A stretch of DNA of 42,761 nt, from positions 1 through 42,761 of the forward strand of contig JACIWQ010000014.1 in NCBI GenBank assembly GCA_014360895.1, in the 5' to 3' direction. Each line of letters opens with the position of its first letter. The first letter of the stretch is position 1. The stretch comes from Thermoflexales bacterium. Lineage in GTDB: Bacteria > Chloroflexota > Anaerolineae > B4-G1 > DUEL01. Shown here piece by piece: positions 34,270-42,709 of this stretch. The translations under genes and the position numbers were made by a program. The notes beneath the pieces are model-generated. The model was not told where the DNA came from and made no database searches. It was given only the letters and a program-made list of their open reading frames with translations.

Positions 34270-37200
34270 AGACCTCAACGATGATGCTTCTTCTCCTGGG
34301 CCTGGCGGCCCTGTTGTGCGTCCTGGCTCCTTCGGGCATGGCCGGCCAGGGGCTCTCTCCTCCCTTCACGTTGACCGCAGTATCGGTTTCCGGCGAGCAT
34401 CCGGAATCCGCGTCCCTCTCGCCTTCCCTCACCATCCCCGCCGCCGACTGGCCCCAACTTCAGCGCGACCCCCAGCACACCGGCACCAGCTCCCAACAGG
34501 TCAACCCGCCCTACCGCTACTACTGGCGCTGGAACGAGGTCCCCTTCGCCAGCCGCACCCAGCCCGTCGTCGCCGACAACCGCCTCTTCATCGGCTCCCT
34601 GAACGGCACGATGTATGCCCTGGACGCCGACCAGGACGCCGGGGGCGGTACACCCACCATCCTCTGGTCGCGCGACGTCGGCGCGCCGATACGGGATACC
34701 GCCGCCGTCTACAACGGACGGGTCTACTTCGGGGCCTACGACGGCCGGGTCCACGCGCTGGACGCGGCCACCGGCAACCCCGTCTGGTCCTTCCAGACCG
34801 GGGGCGGCGTCGCCGCCGCGCCGGTGGTGGATAACGGCGTCGTCTATATCGGCTCCACCGACGGCGTCTTCTACGCGCTGGACGCCGCCACCGGCGCGCT
34901 CCGCTGGACCTACAACGCCGGCGCGCCCATCCTCACCTCCGCCGCGCTCAGCGCCGACGGCCAGACCGTCTACTTCGGCGCCGAGGACATCTATGCCTAC
35001 GCCCTGCGCACCTCCGACGGACAACTGCGCTGGCGCACCCGCCTGCAGGGGCAATCGCTGGCGGAGCGGTGGCCCGTCGTCGTGGGTAACACCGTCATCT
35101 ACCGCTCCCAGCCCCTGCGCAATTTCCACTTCCTGCTCCACGAAGGGGACGACGTGATGGACCAGGCCGGGGCGGTGAACCCGAACTGGGCCGCCGACTG
35201 GGCCGCTGTCCGCCCGCGCATTGTGGCTCACCTGACCGCCAACCCCGACCGGCAGACGTTCTTCGCGCTGGATGGGGCCACCGGCGCGCTGCGGGGCGTG
35301 GCACCTGTCCTCTACACCTACGGCGATGGCGACGCGCCGGCCCCGCCCGTCGTCAAAGACGGCGCCCTCTACCTGGTCTACCGCGCCCGTCACGGCATCC
35401 AGACCGACGGCGGCTCCGTCCACGTGACCACCCGCTACGACGCCGAACTGGGGCGCATGGACCTTTCCACCCTGGACATCACCGGCCTGACGGCGACCCA
35501 GACCTTCAATTACCAGATGCGCTATACCTCCGATGAACCCGCGATGCTCTCTATCGGTGGGAATCTGCTCTTCGTGGACAACTGGGAGCGGCTGGGGGCG
35601 CTGAACCTGCAGACCGGCGCGCTGATTGCCATCGCCAACGTGGCAAACTACTGGCCTGCATGCCCGCCGCCGGACGGCCAGTGCCCGGCATGGGGAGGGC
35701 CAATGCCGTTCTTCACCACCTGGCCCTTCCCCGGCCCGCAGGTCGGCGAAGGCGTCACTCATCGTCCGCTGGTGATTGCTTCGGGGCGGCTCTTCTGGCG
35801 GGTGGTGGACGGCGGGCTGGCCTCCATCGGGCCGGCGGGGACCCTCGCCCTCTCCCCCGCTACCTCCGGCGGCTCATCCCTCCCCCTATCCCGTACAGCC
35901 GAAGAGGGGCCGGGGGTGACGGCCACCGCATCCCTCACCCCCTACGTCTGGACCGAACCGGTCCGGCCCGTGAGCAACCCGCCCGCCGACCTGGTGCAGC
36001 AGCTGAACGACGAGGTCCGCCGCATTGTGGACGCGGGCGGTCACCTCCTCCCTTACTTTCTGGAACGAGGGTTCACCACCGAGATGCTCTTCCCCGGCGA
36101 CACGCTGTACCCGGAAGAGCCGCCCGGCCTGGCGGCCTGTCACCCCGGCAACATCTACTGGTTTGACCCCGGCGAACTGGTCTATACGCTGAGCATCGCC
36201 TACCCCTACCTCTCATCCGACCTGCAGAGCCGTGTGCAGTCGTATCTTTCCGCTGAAATGGCTCGCTACCCGCCCCTGGAGCCCCTGCCCTGGCCGCCCG
36301 AATGGCTGACCAATGGCGTCGCGCGGGAAACGTACCCGGTCTCCTTCCGCCCCAACTGCTGGCCCCCGCCGGAGCCGCCGCTGAGCACGCTCTATGCCCT
36401 CTGGGCCTATGCCCGGTACACCGGGGATTGGGCCTACGTCCAGAACCGCTGGTCGCAGATAGACGCACTCTTTGACCGCAAGAAGGGGAGCATAGATTCC
36501 TACGCCGCCATCAGCGGGGCCATCGGCTATGCGCGCATCGCCCGCCAACTGGGCCGCACCGCCGACGCCGCCGAAGGAGAACAGGTCGCCGTCCAGGCGA
36601 TGACGCGGGGGCTGAACTTCCAGCAATTCCTGACCACCGCCAACGCCCGCTACCCGGACCCCAGAGACCAGCGGACCGGCTGGCGCGCGCCCGTCTTCTT
36701 CGGACTGGTCCCCGAAGTGGGCCGCTACATCTCCGACACCAACCGCATCACCGCGACAGCTTACCTCAACGACCTCACCGACAGCGACGGCGTCTTTCTC
36801 TGGTACATCACCCGGCTGGGGCTCCAGGCCGAAATCGGGGAATCCAGTTTCCACGGGCCGGACCTGGCCTGGTCGGTCTTTCTGGCGAAGGCGTACGTGG
36901 AAGGGGCGGGGCGTTCTACCCTGCGCCGGTACCTGGACCGCCCGTGGGGGCTGGGAGATGTCTATTATCTTCAGAAACTGGTCGCCACCATAGAGGCCAC
37001 CGGTATAGAGGACACCACGCCGCCGGTCATCAGCAACGTGCAGGTCCTGGGGGTCACCTTCTACAGCGCCACTGTTGCCTGGCAGACGGACGAACCGGCG
37101 ACCAGCGAGGTGGAATACGGCCTGACCTCGTCCTATTCGTCCCGAATCACCCAGGGCGGCGCAGTCACCGAGCACCGCGTCGCCATCACCGGCCTGCGGC

Positions 37201-37325
37201 CCGATACCCTGTACCACTTCCGGGTCTGCTCTACCAGTGCGGGCGGACGCAGTTGCTCGGGGGACGGCACGTTCACGACTCTGCACGGCTATTCGCTCTT
37301 CCTGCCGGTGATTTTCAGGAAGTAG
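34266..37325 (+). CDS. Secreted PQQ-type propeller / glycosidase-like protein with FLPVIFR tail
   Basis: This exported protein of 1019 residues has a signal peptide (1-27). PQQ-like propeller blades follow (about 60-320; repeated ALDAATG-x-x-x-W, VVDNGVVYIGSTDG). An alpha-helical toroid-like region comes next (about 570-880, e.g. PPLSTLYALWAYARYTGDWAYV), then a fibronectin/phosphatase-N-like domain (about 915-1005) and the tail LFLPVIFRK (motif 1012-1018). The helical toroid recalls six-hairpin glycosidases, but no catalytic acids can be assigned. Translation is coupled to the DUF362 gene (ATGA overlap), and the next gene starts 13 bases downstream. A cell-surface polymer-handling role is inferred. 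Confidence 0.8.
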   Translation: MKTSTMMLLLLGLAALLCVLAPSGMAGQGLSPPFTLTAVSVSGEHPESASLSPSLTIPAADWPQLQRDPQHTGTSSQQVNPPYRYYWRWNEVPFASRTQPVVADNRLFIGSLNGTMYALDADQDAGGGTPTILWSRDVGAPIRDTAAVYNGRVYFGAYDGRVHALDAATGNPVWSFQTGGGVAAAPVVDNGVVYIGSTDGVFYALDAATGALRWTYNAGAPILTSAALSADGQTVYFGAEDIYAYALRTSDGQLRWRTRLQGQSLAERWPVVVGNTVIYRSQPLRNFHFLLHEGDDVMDQAGAVNPNWAADWAAVRPRIVAHLTANPDRQTFFALDGATGALRGVAPVLYTYGDGDAPAPPVVKDGALYLVYRARHGIQTDGGSVHVTTRYDAELGRMDLSTLDITGLTATQTFNYQMRYTSDEPAMLSIGGNLLFVDNWERLGALNLQTGALIAIANVANYWPACPPPDGQCPAWGGPMPFFTTWPFPGPQVGEGVTHRPLVIASGRLFWRVVDGGLASIGPAGTLALSPATSGGSSLPLSRTAEEGPGVTATASLTPYVWTEPVRPVSNPPADLVQQLNDEVRRIVDAGGHLLPYFLERGFTTEMLFPGDTLYPEEPPGLAACHPGNIYWFDPGELVYTLSIAYPYLSSDLQSRVQSYLSAEMARYPPLEPLPWPPEWLTNGVARETYPVSFRPNCWPPPEPPLSTLYALWAYARYTGDWAYVQNRWSQIDALFDRKKGSIDSYAAISGAIGYARIARQLGRTADAAEGEQVAVQAMTRGLNFQQFLTTANARYPDPRDQRTGWRAPVFFGLVPEVGRYISDTNRITATAYLNDLTDSDGVFLWYITRLGLQAEIGESSFHGPDLAWSVFLAKAYVEGAGRSTLRRYLDRPWGLGDVYYLQKLVATIEATGIEDTTPPVISNVQVLGVTFYSATVAWQTDEPATSEVEYGLTSSYSSRITQGGAVTEHRVAITGLRPDTLYHFRVCSTSAGGRSCSGDGTFTTLHGYSLFLPVIFRK

Positions 37326-37338
37326 AAGGGGATCCGTC

Positions 37339-39156
37339 ATGCAAACGATACCGATGTGGAAGAACATTTGTGGCCTTGTAGCGGCGCTCCTGTTGCTGGG
37401 GAGCGCCCCTCCGCCCGGCGACCGTCCTCCGGAGACCGGAATCGCCGCTACTGCCACCCGCCGCGTCAACGTCTGGCCCGGCGCGGGGAGCCAGGTGGAC
37501 GACAACACGGCCTCCATCTTCTGGTTCGGGCACGAGACCGACCACAACCTCTACAACTACGTGGACGTGCGGGTGGGCTACACCAGCCAGCATCTGCGCA
37601 TCTTTGTGACGGTGGTGGACTATAATCTCTGGCAGATGCCCTCAGAGGATAAGGACCCCCGCCTCTACGACGGCGTCGCCATCTATCTGGATACCGCCGG
37701 AGACCGCGCGACGGCCCCGCAACCGGATGATTACTTCTTCGTCAACAGCTGGCGTCACTCCTGGCCGGGGGAGAACAAAGAGGCCTATCACCGGGACGGC
37801 CGAGGGACGGGGAGCGGCTGGAACGAGGCCTGGTCGGGGACATGGACAGAGACGGTGGGGGCGAACTGGTATAACACCGGTCCGAACAACAATGGCAACT
37901 GTCCTTCCACCCGCTCGGACTGCGATGCCGGCTGGTCCACCGTCATCACCATCCCCTTCTCCACGCTGGGCCTGGCGGGCCCGCCACCTTCCGGCACCAT
38001 CTGGGGACTGGGGCTGTACATCTACGACCGGGATGCTCCAGAACCGGCGGCGCTGGTCAGCCCGCCGCCGGTGTGGCCGGAGACCCTCTCGGCCAACAAC
38101 CCCGGTACGTGGGGGGAGATCGCCTTCAACCCGCCCCGTTACTCCCCTCCGTCTGCCGTCCCCACCGGCACGACGGTCGTCCGGCGCGACCTGGGGGGCA
38201 CTGTTGCCGACGCCTATGTGGGCGGCGACGGCAACTGCGACGGCGGCTACCTGGGCGGCGGCGACGTCAACCACGGCGACGAGGGCCTTTTCGTCGCCAG
38301 CCAGTCCCTGATTGCCGATTTCCCCTGCTGGAGCAAGTCCTACCTGAAGTTCGGTTTAGGCGGCATCCCGCCGGGAAAGGTTATCCTCTCGGCGACCCTC
38401 ACTTTGCATCTCTGGGGTAACGCCGGTTACGTCCCCTCACAGGCCCCGCCCTCCTACACGCATCTCTTCACCGTCGCCGAGGACTGGGATGAGCATACCA
38501 TCATCTGGAACACCGCGCCGATGGCAAAGGAGAACCTGACCGCAACCTGGGTCTATCCGCGCACCGACAGCGGGCCCGATTTCCCCGGCATCCCGTATAC
38601 CTGGGACGCCACGCAGGCGGTGGCCGAGGCGTATGCGGCGGGCCGGCCGCTGAACGTGGCCCTCTACACATCCGACACGAACTTTCATAGCAGCAAGTAT
38701 TACGTCTCGTCGGATGCCGATAGCGATTGGATCCCGGTGGCGAAACCCACGCTGACGGTGTTGTGGGGAGACCCGGCGCCGGGGATAGAGAAGCAGGTCA
38801 GCCGCTCCACCGCTCGCACCGGAGACCCGCTCACCTACACCCTGCGGCTGCTGGGAGCTGGCACCACCCTCTATCTGCGCGACCCCATCCCCAACGGCAC
38901 GGCGTACAGGCCGGGGAGCGTCACCGGCGGCGCATCGTACAATCCGGCCGCCAACCGCATAGAGTGGACGGGAGCGCTGAGCCCCAGCGCGCGGCTGACC
39001 ATCACCTTCGGGGTCACCGTGACCGCCACCGGCCCGCTGGCCATTGTGAATACCGCGACCCTCACTGATGGCGTCCATCCCCCCCTGACGGCCTCCGCGA
39101 CAACCATTGTGAACGGTTTCCCTCTCTATTTGCCCCTCGTGCTGAGGGCGTGGTGA
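37339..39156 (+). CDS. Secreted CBM9-like / DNRLRE / DUF11 protein with YLPLVLR tail
   Basis: This exported protein of 605 residues has a signal peptide (about 1-36). A CBM9-like sugar-binding domain follows (about 38-265, with VDVRVGYTSQHLRIFVTVVD), then a DNRLRE-type domain (about 275-470, KSYLKFGLGGIPPGKVILSATLTL, DWDEHTIIWNTAP). A short DUF11-like unit (about 480-590) precedes the tail LYLPLVLRAW (motif 597-603). ATG 37339 follows GAAGGGG; an internal ATG at 37354 is possible. It closes the operon with the DUF362 and propeller genes and probably binds a surface or external polysaccharide. Confidence 0.8.
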   Translation: MQTIPMWKNICGLVAALLLLGSAPPPGDRPPETGIAATATRRVNVWPGAGSQVDDNTASIFWFGHETDHNLYNYVDVRVGYTSQHLRIFVTVVDYNLWQMPSEDKDPRLYDGVAIYLDTAGDRATAPQPDDYFFVNSWRHSWPGENKEAYHRDGRGTGSGWNEAWSGTWTETVGANWYNTGPNNNGNCPSTRSDCDAGWSTVITIPFSTLGLAGPPPSGTIWGLGLYIYDRDAPEPAALVSPPPVWPETLSANNPGTWGEIAFNPPRYSPPSAVPTGTTVVRRDLGGTVADAYVGGDGNCDGGYLGGGDVNHGDEGLFVASQSLIADFPCWSKSYLKFGLGGIPPGKVILSATLTLHLWGNAGYVPSQAPPSYTHLFTVAEDWDEHTIIWNTAPMAKENLTATWVYPRTDSGPDFPGIPYTWDATQAVAEAYAAGRPLNVALYTSDTNFHSSKYYVSSDADSDWIPVAKPTLTVLWGDPAPGIEKQVSRSTARTGDPLTYTLRLLGAGTTLYLRDPIPNGTAYRPGSVTGGASYNPAANRIEWTGALSPSARLTITFGVTVTATGPLAIVNTATLTDGVHPPLTASATTIVNGFPLYLPLVLRAW

Positions 39157-39173
39157 AGAAAGTGTGCCGGAAA

Positions 39174-39207
39174 ATGTTCCTGGCACTTCTCCCAGCGCCA
39201 GGAACAT
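39174..39207 (+). terminator. Hairpin after the surface-protein operon
   Basis: ATGTTCCTGGC (39174-39184) and GCCAGGAACAT (39197-39207) pair perfectly around a 12-base loop, 17 bases after the stop codon. No T run follows, so it may be an intergenic repeat or a rho-dependent/processing hairpin. GTGCCGGAA...TTCCTGGCAC overlaps as a rival fold. Confidence 0.5.
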
Positions 39208-39212
39208 CCATG

Positions 39213-39240
39213 CTCTGCGCTCTCCGCGTCTCTGCGGTGA
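39213..39240. repeat. CTCTGCGCTCTCCGCGTCTC intergenic word
   Basis: The segment CTCTGCGCTCTCCGCGTCTC, followed by TGCGGTGA, is a word I recognise as a common intergenic repeat in environmental bacterial genomes. It relates in style to the arms at 40377-40444. Confidence 0.45.
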
Positions 39241-39256
39241 ACCCTTGCCCCCTCAT

Positions 39257-39285
39257 TTGCACAAAGCGGAGGATTCGTGTATCCT
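39257..39285 (+). promoter_or_regulatory. Weak promoter before the GT2 gene
   Basis: TTGCAC (39257-39262) and TATCCT (39280-39285) are 17 bases apart, 57 bases before the ATG. Match to consensus is partial. Confidence 0.3.
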
Positions 39286-39342
39286 TACTGCATGCCCCCG
39301 GCATCGCCCTGAATCGCCCGCCGGGGCTTGCAGGAGAATCCG

Positions 39343-40260
39343 ATGCCTGAGGCCCCCCTGCTCACCGTCGTCATCGTCAGTTGGAATGTACGCAATCTGC
39401 TGATGGCCTGCCTGCGCTCCCTCCAGGCCGACCTGGCGCAGGCCGGCCTCCCCGCCGACATCTGGGTGGTGGATAACGGCTCCGCCGACGGCACGCCGGA
39501 GGTCGTCGCGCGGGAATTTCCTGCCGTCCGTCTGATTGCCCGGCCCGATAACCCCGGCTTCGCCGCGGCCAACAACCAGGCCATGCGCGCCGTTCTGGAG
39601 ACGGCCCCGCCCCGCTACTTCTGGCTGCTGAACCCCGATACCGAAGTCCTCCCCGGCGCGACAGTCGCCCTCATCGCCGCTATGGAGGCCCATCCCCGCG
39701 TCGGGGTGGCCGGCGCGAAACTCCTCTACCCCGATGGCTCCCTCCAGCACTCCGCCTTCCGTTTCCCGGGACTGGTCCAACTGGCCTTTGACCTTTTCCC
39801 GCTCCCCCCGCGCCTCTATGAGACCCGCCTGAACGGCCGCTACCCGCGCCAACTCTACGACGGGGATGCCCCCTTCTATGTGGACCACCCGCTGGGGGCG
39901 GCGATGATGGTCCGCACGGAGGCGGTGGAGCAAGTGGGACTCCTGGACGAGGGATACCGTATCTATTGCGAGGAGATAGACTGGTGCTGGCGGATGCGGC
40001 GGGCGGGCTGGCGGGCCCTCTGCATTCCGGCGGCGCAGGTGATCCATCACACCGGGCGCTCCACGGGCCAGGTTCCCCTTTCGTCCTTCGTCAATCTCTG
40101 GACCAGCCGGGCCCAGCTCTATGCCCGCCATCACGGGCCCGTCACCCGCCGCCTGGCCTGGGCGCTGGTCCGGGCCGGGATGCGGCGACGGATGCGGGGC
40201 GCTCCTCCCGAATGGCAGGAGGCCATCCGGCAGGTCCTGAGCGCGTGGGAGCGCCTGTAG
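39343..40260 (+). CDS. GT2 family glycosyltransferase
   Basis: This 305-residue inverting GT-A transferase has LTVVIVSWNVRNLL at the N-terminus, VVDNGSADGTPEV, the DxD-type LLNPDTEVLPG, and EEIDWCWRMRRAGW in the acceptor region, as in rhamnosyltransferase-like proteins. It has no membrane helices. ATG 39343 follows CAGGAGA; an ATG at 39328 would add five residues. Organised as a single gene between repeat-filled gaps, it may serve the same surface glycan as the upstream locus. Confidence 0.86.
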   Translation: MPEAPLLTVVIVSWNVRNLLMACLRSLQADLAQAGLPADIWVVDNGSADGTPEVVAREFPAVRLIARPDNPGFAAANNQAMRAVLETAPPRYFWLLNPDTEVLPGATVALIAAMEAHPRVGVAGAKLLYPDGSLQHSAFRFPGLVQLAFDLFPLPPRLYETRLNGRYPRQLYDGDAPFYVDHPLGAAMMVRTEAVEQVGLLDEGYRIYCEEIDWCWRMRRAGWRALCIPAAQVIHHTGRSTGQVPLSSFVNLWTSRAQLYARHHGPVTRRLAWALVRAGMRRRMRGAPPEWQEAIRQVLSAWERL

Positions 40261-40376
40261 AAGCCGCAAAGGATACGGAGCACGATGACCTGCCCTGTCG
40301 CTGTGAGCGAAGCGAAGCAGAATCCGCCCGACACTATTGCAACTGGAAAGTTACCACCTGTGCGGTTGATTTATTG

Positions 40377-40444
40377 AACCGCGAAGGACGCAAAGAGCGC
40401 AAATTCTTTAGAGTTTCTTTGCGTCCTTGGCGCTCTTTGCGGTT
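40377..40444. repeat. Inverted repeat AAGGACGCAAAGA / TCTTTGCGTCCTT
   Basis: A perfect 13-base stem (40384-40396 with 40416-40428) sits inside outer arms AACCGC (40377-40382) and GCGGTT (40439-40444). The words GCGCAAA and GCGCTCTTTGC offer a rival pairing. It lies between convergent GT2 and CbiO genes and could work as a two-way terminator as well as a repeat. Confidence 0.75.
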
Positions 40445-40487
40445 TTGAAAAGGTGCCTCCCTACCGACGCGCCGGCAGGTAATCCGA

Positions 40488-40509
40488 CAGGTGGAAATCT
40501 TCCCACTTG
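40488..40509. repeat. Imperfect palindrome CAGGTGGAAATCTTCCCACTTG
   Basis: A 22-base imperfect palindrome (arms CAGGTGG and CCACTTG) lies 24 bases from the 3' end of the cbiO-type gene. It is unlike the other repeat words here. Confidence 0.5.
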
Positions 40510-40532
40510 TGGCGGAGACGTGCCAGGCCCTT

Positions 40533-41237
40533 TCACCGCAGCCCATGCCGTTCCAGCAATTCGTTATCGGCCAGGAGGGCCGCCGTGGGGCCGTCGGCGA
40601 CGACGACCCCGCCATCCATCACCACCGTGCGGGGCAGGAGTTCCGCCACCAGTCCCAGGTCGTGGGTGGCGACCAGCATCGTCTGCGGGAGGGTCCGCAG
40701 GACCTCTATCAGCCGTCGGCGGGCGCGGGGGTCCAGCCCCGCCGACGGCTCGTCCAGCAGGAGCACTTCGGGTTGCATCGCCAGGACGGTGGCGATGGCG
40801 GCCCGCTTTTTCTCCCCCGCGCTGAGGTGGTGGGAAAGCCGTCCCTCAAATCCCTCCAGGCCCACCTGGCTCAGGGCATAGGTCACCCGCTGGCGGATTT
40901 CCGATTCCGGCAGGCCCGCGTAGAGGGGCCCGTAGGCCACGTCGTCAAAGACGGTGGGGGAGAACAACTGGTCATCCGGGTCCTGGAACACCAACCCCAG
41001 ACGGGCCCGCAGATGGCGCGCGTTGCCGTCGTGCAGGTCCTCCCCGAAGAGGCGCACCGTCCCTCGCCCCCTCAGCAGGCCGACCAGGGCCAGCATAAGG
41101 GTGGATTTCCCGGCGCCGTTGGGCCCCACCAGCGCCACCTTCTCCCCTTCTATCAGGGTCAGGTGGACACCCCGCAGAGCTTCCCGCCCGTCCGGGTAGG
41201 TCAGGTAAAAATCACGAACCTCAATGACCGGGCGCAT
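40533..41237 (-). CDS. cbiO: CbiO-type cobalt/nickel ABC transporter ATPase
   Basis: This 234-residue ATPase would power an energy-coupling-factor transporter. Motifs are Walker A GPNGAGKST (38-46), the CbiO/EcfA Q-loop block FQDPDDQLFSPTVFDDVAYGP, signature LSAGEKKR, Walker B LLLDEPSAGLDP and the switch His in ATHDLG. Cobalt or nickel is favoured over other ECF substrates because the gene is last in an operon with a CooT-like protein and a His-rich protein. The membrane partners CbiM and CbiQ are not in the window and may lie beyond its right edge or elsewhere. It starts directly after the upstream stop codon. Confidence 0.86.
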   Translation of the reverse strand: MRPVIEVRDFYLTYPDGREALRGVHLTLIEGEKVALVGPNGAGKSTLMLALVGLLRGRGTVRLFGEDLHDGNARHLRARLGLVFQDPDDQLFSPTVFDDVAYGPLYAGLPESEIRQRVTYALSQVGLEGFEGRLSHHLSAGEKKRAAIATVLAMQPEVLLLDEPSAGLDPRARRRLIEVLRTLPQTMLVATHDLGLVAELLPRTVVMDGGVVVADGPTAALLADNELLERHGLR

Positions 41238-41678
41238 TTATCCGTGCGCATGGGGGTGGCCGGGGTGTTCGTGCTCCTGCGCGGCCAGCGCGCCCCCCAG
41301 ATGGTCCAGCGCTCCCTGCAGCGCCTCGTTGGCCTGGGCCAGTTTGTGGGCCGCCGTCCACAGGTGGTCGGCGACATGGAACTCCCTGGCCGCCTGAGCC
41401 CGCTCGGCCCACTTAGAAAACTCCTCCGCGTGCTCCTCGTTGTGCTCTATCCAGTGCGGGAGCAGAAGCCGCAATCGGGTCAGGTCTTCGGAAACCACCG
41501 GCTCGTCCTCCTCAAGATGATGATGGGCCGGCTCACCCTCTCCAGGTGGGTCGGGAAGTTGGGCGAATGTTGTCCGGCAGAGGGTGCAAACCGGTTCGTT
41601 GTTGACCAGGATAATCCGACCGCCGCAGAATGGACAGGTCCATTGAACGCGAGTGCCACAACCGCATTCTATGCACAT
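41238..41678 (-). CDS. Cys/His-rich metal-binding protein
   Basis: This 146-residue protein has an N-terminal double zinc-ribbon-like set (CIECGCG, CPFCGG, CTLC), an acidic HHHLEEDE segment, a helical middle (LLPHWIEHNEEHAEEFSKWAERA) rich in His/Glu, and a histidine tail HEHPGHPHAHG. It likely binds nickel, cobalt or zinc, perhaps as a store or donor for the transporter. The family is not one I can name with confidence. Its start overlaps the end of the methyltransferase gene by ten bases, and the CbiO-type start follows immediately, so translation is coupled. Confidence 0.72.
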   Translation of the reverse strand: MCIECGCGTRVQWTCPFCGGRIILVNNEPVCTLCRTTFAQLPDPPGEGEPAHHHLEEDEPVVSEDLTRLRLLLPHWIEHNEEHAEEFSKWAERAQAAREFHVADHLWTAAHKLAQANEALQGALDHLGGALAAQEHEHPGHPHAHG

Positions 41679-42418
41679 TTTCCGTCTCCTTTCGCCGCCG
41701 GGTGGGTGCGAACGGCAACGGCCAGCGCCTGCTGTTCCATCCCCCCGGCGAGTTCCCCCTCAAAAAAGCACTCCAGATGGCGAACGTGGAAACCGGCCCC
41801 TTGCAACAGACCGACCCATCGGTCCGGGCCAAACTCCGCTCTCAGGGGTTCTATGGAGAACAGGAGGCTGCCCGGCGCCATCACCCGCGCGACCTCGCGC
41901 AGGATGCCCGTTGCGTTCACCTCCGGGGGCCGGTGGTGGAGCACCCAGGCGATGACCGCTGAGACGAAGACGCCGTCGGTGAACGGGAGCGCTTCGCCAG
42001 TGGAGCGGACCACTTTTGGGAAGCGGCTCCGGCGCATCAATCTCGCTCCCAGCGACATCGGCTCCACGTACACTATATCTAACCCTCGCTCCTGGTAAAG
42101 GGGGGCCAGCCGCCCCCAGCCCGCGCCGACATCCAACAAGGGCCCCCGGGCATCGGCCAGGGCCCGGCGCAGCGCGGCCATCTCTGCCCGTTCCGCTTCG
42201 GCCTCGGTGGCGGCGTCCTGGCAGGCCAGCGCGACGTGCTCCTGGAGGGTCTCCTCCCAGTCGGCCGCTCGCCGGACCATATCGTAGCAGACCCAGTAGG
42301 CGTAGGCTGTCACTGCCCACTCCAGGTCTACGTCCGGGGACAACTGGCCGGCCAGGGCCTCCCGCAGGCGCTCGCGCGTCCGGTCGTATCGGGTCAGGTC
42401 GTCCATCGGGGCGGACAC
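41669..42418 (-). CDS. Class I SAM-dependent methyltransferase
   Basis: This 249-residue protein has a helical N-terminal cap (1-85) and a Rossmann methyltransferase core with motif I LLDVGAGWGRLAPLY near 93, an acidic post-I residue in VYVEP, and the VIAWVLHHRP segment typical of the type-11 family. The substrate is unknown. Start is GTG 42418; an ATG at 42406 is also possible. It lies between a CooT-like gene (4-base gap) and the Cys/His-rich gene (overlap), an unexpected partner for metal-handling proteins. Confidence 0.78.
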   Translation of the reverse strand: MSAPMDDLTRYDRTRERLREALAGQLSPDVDLEWAVTAYAYWVCYDMVRRAADWEETLQEHVALACQDAATEAEAERAEMAALRRALADARGPLLDVGAGWGRLAPLYQERGLDIVYVEPMSLGARLMRRSRFPKVVRSTGEALPFTDGVFVSAVIAWVLHHRPPEVNATGILREVARVMAPGSLLFSIEPLRAEFGPDRWVGLLQGAGFHVRHLECFFEGELAGGMEQQALAVAVRTHPAAKGDGKCA

Positions 42419-42421
42419 TTC

Positions 42422-42613
42422 CTATTCCAGAGTAGCCGCCAGATAGACCCTGTGCCGGAGGAAGTCTATCTTCTCAATCCGGCCGCGCACCCGCTTCTGC
42501 TCCCCCAGCAGATTGACCAGCAGAAACTCATCCCCCTCCGGCTGAAGCAGGACGACGTCTTCCATAATCAGTTGGGGATGGTCTCCGTCCGTGTAGACTT
42601 TAGCTTCGCACAT
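42422..42613 (-). CDS. cooT: CooT-family nickel-binding protein
   Basis: This 63-residue protein begins MCEAKVY, with the conserved Cys2 that binds nickel in CooT, and continues with the family pattern of short strands (EDVVLLQPEGDEFLLVNLLGE, then a basic KRVRGRIEKIDF). CooT was described as a nickel chaperone for carbon monoxide dehydrogenase, but most homologues occur without it, as here. ATG follows GGAGG. It leads the minus-strand operon with a methyltransferase, a Cys/His-rich protein and a CbiO-type ATPase. Confidence 0.84.
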   Translation of the reverse strand: MCEAKVYTDGDHPQLIMEDVVLLQPEGDEFLLVNLLGEQKRVRGRIEKIDFLRHRVYLAATLE

Positions 42614-42660
42614 AGAACCTCCGAAGTCAAGGGACCGTCACCTCGCGGGTGCGCCCCATT

Positions 42661-42709
42661 CCTGTCGGGAAGGAGCCGGTGCGCTCGCACCAGCCCTTCC
42701 GCCGATAGG
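42661..42709 (-). promoter_or_regulatory. Structured leader upstream of cooT
   Basis: CCTGTCGG-GAAGG pairs with CCTTC-CG-CCGATAGG, enclosing an inner GGTGC-GCTC-GCACC stem, about 50 bases upstream of the cooT ATG. It could be an attenuator, a metal-sensing RNA or an intergenic repeat. It does not match the cobalamin or NiCo riboswitch conserved cores I know. The window ends 52 bases further on. Confidence 0.45.

Noticed and set aside
16394-39156. Exosortase or PEP-CTERM signals in the surface locus
   Set aside because: No multi-pass exosortase-like protein and no PEP plus membrane helix plus basic tail were found. All tails are YLPL-type without a helix.
40491-42098. 535-residue plus-strand frame opposite the nickel/cobalt operon
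   Set aside because: The minus strand carries Walker motifs, zinc-ribbon cysteines and a methyltransferase motif I; the plus frame has none.
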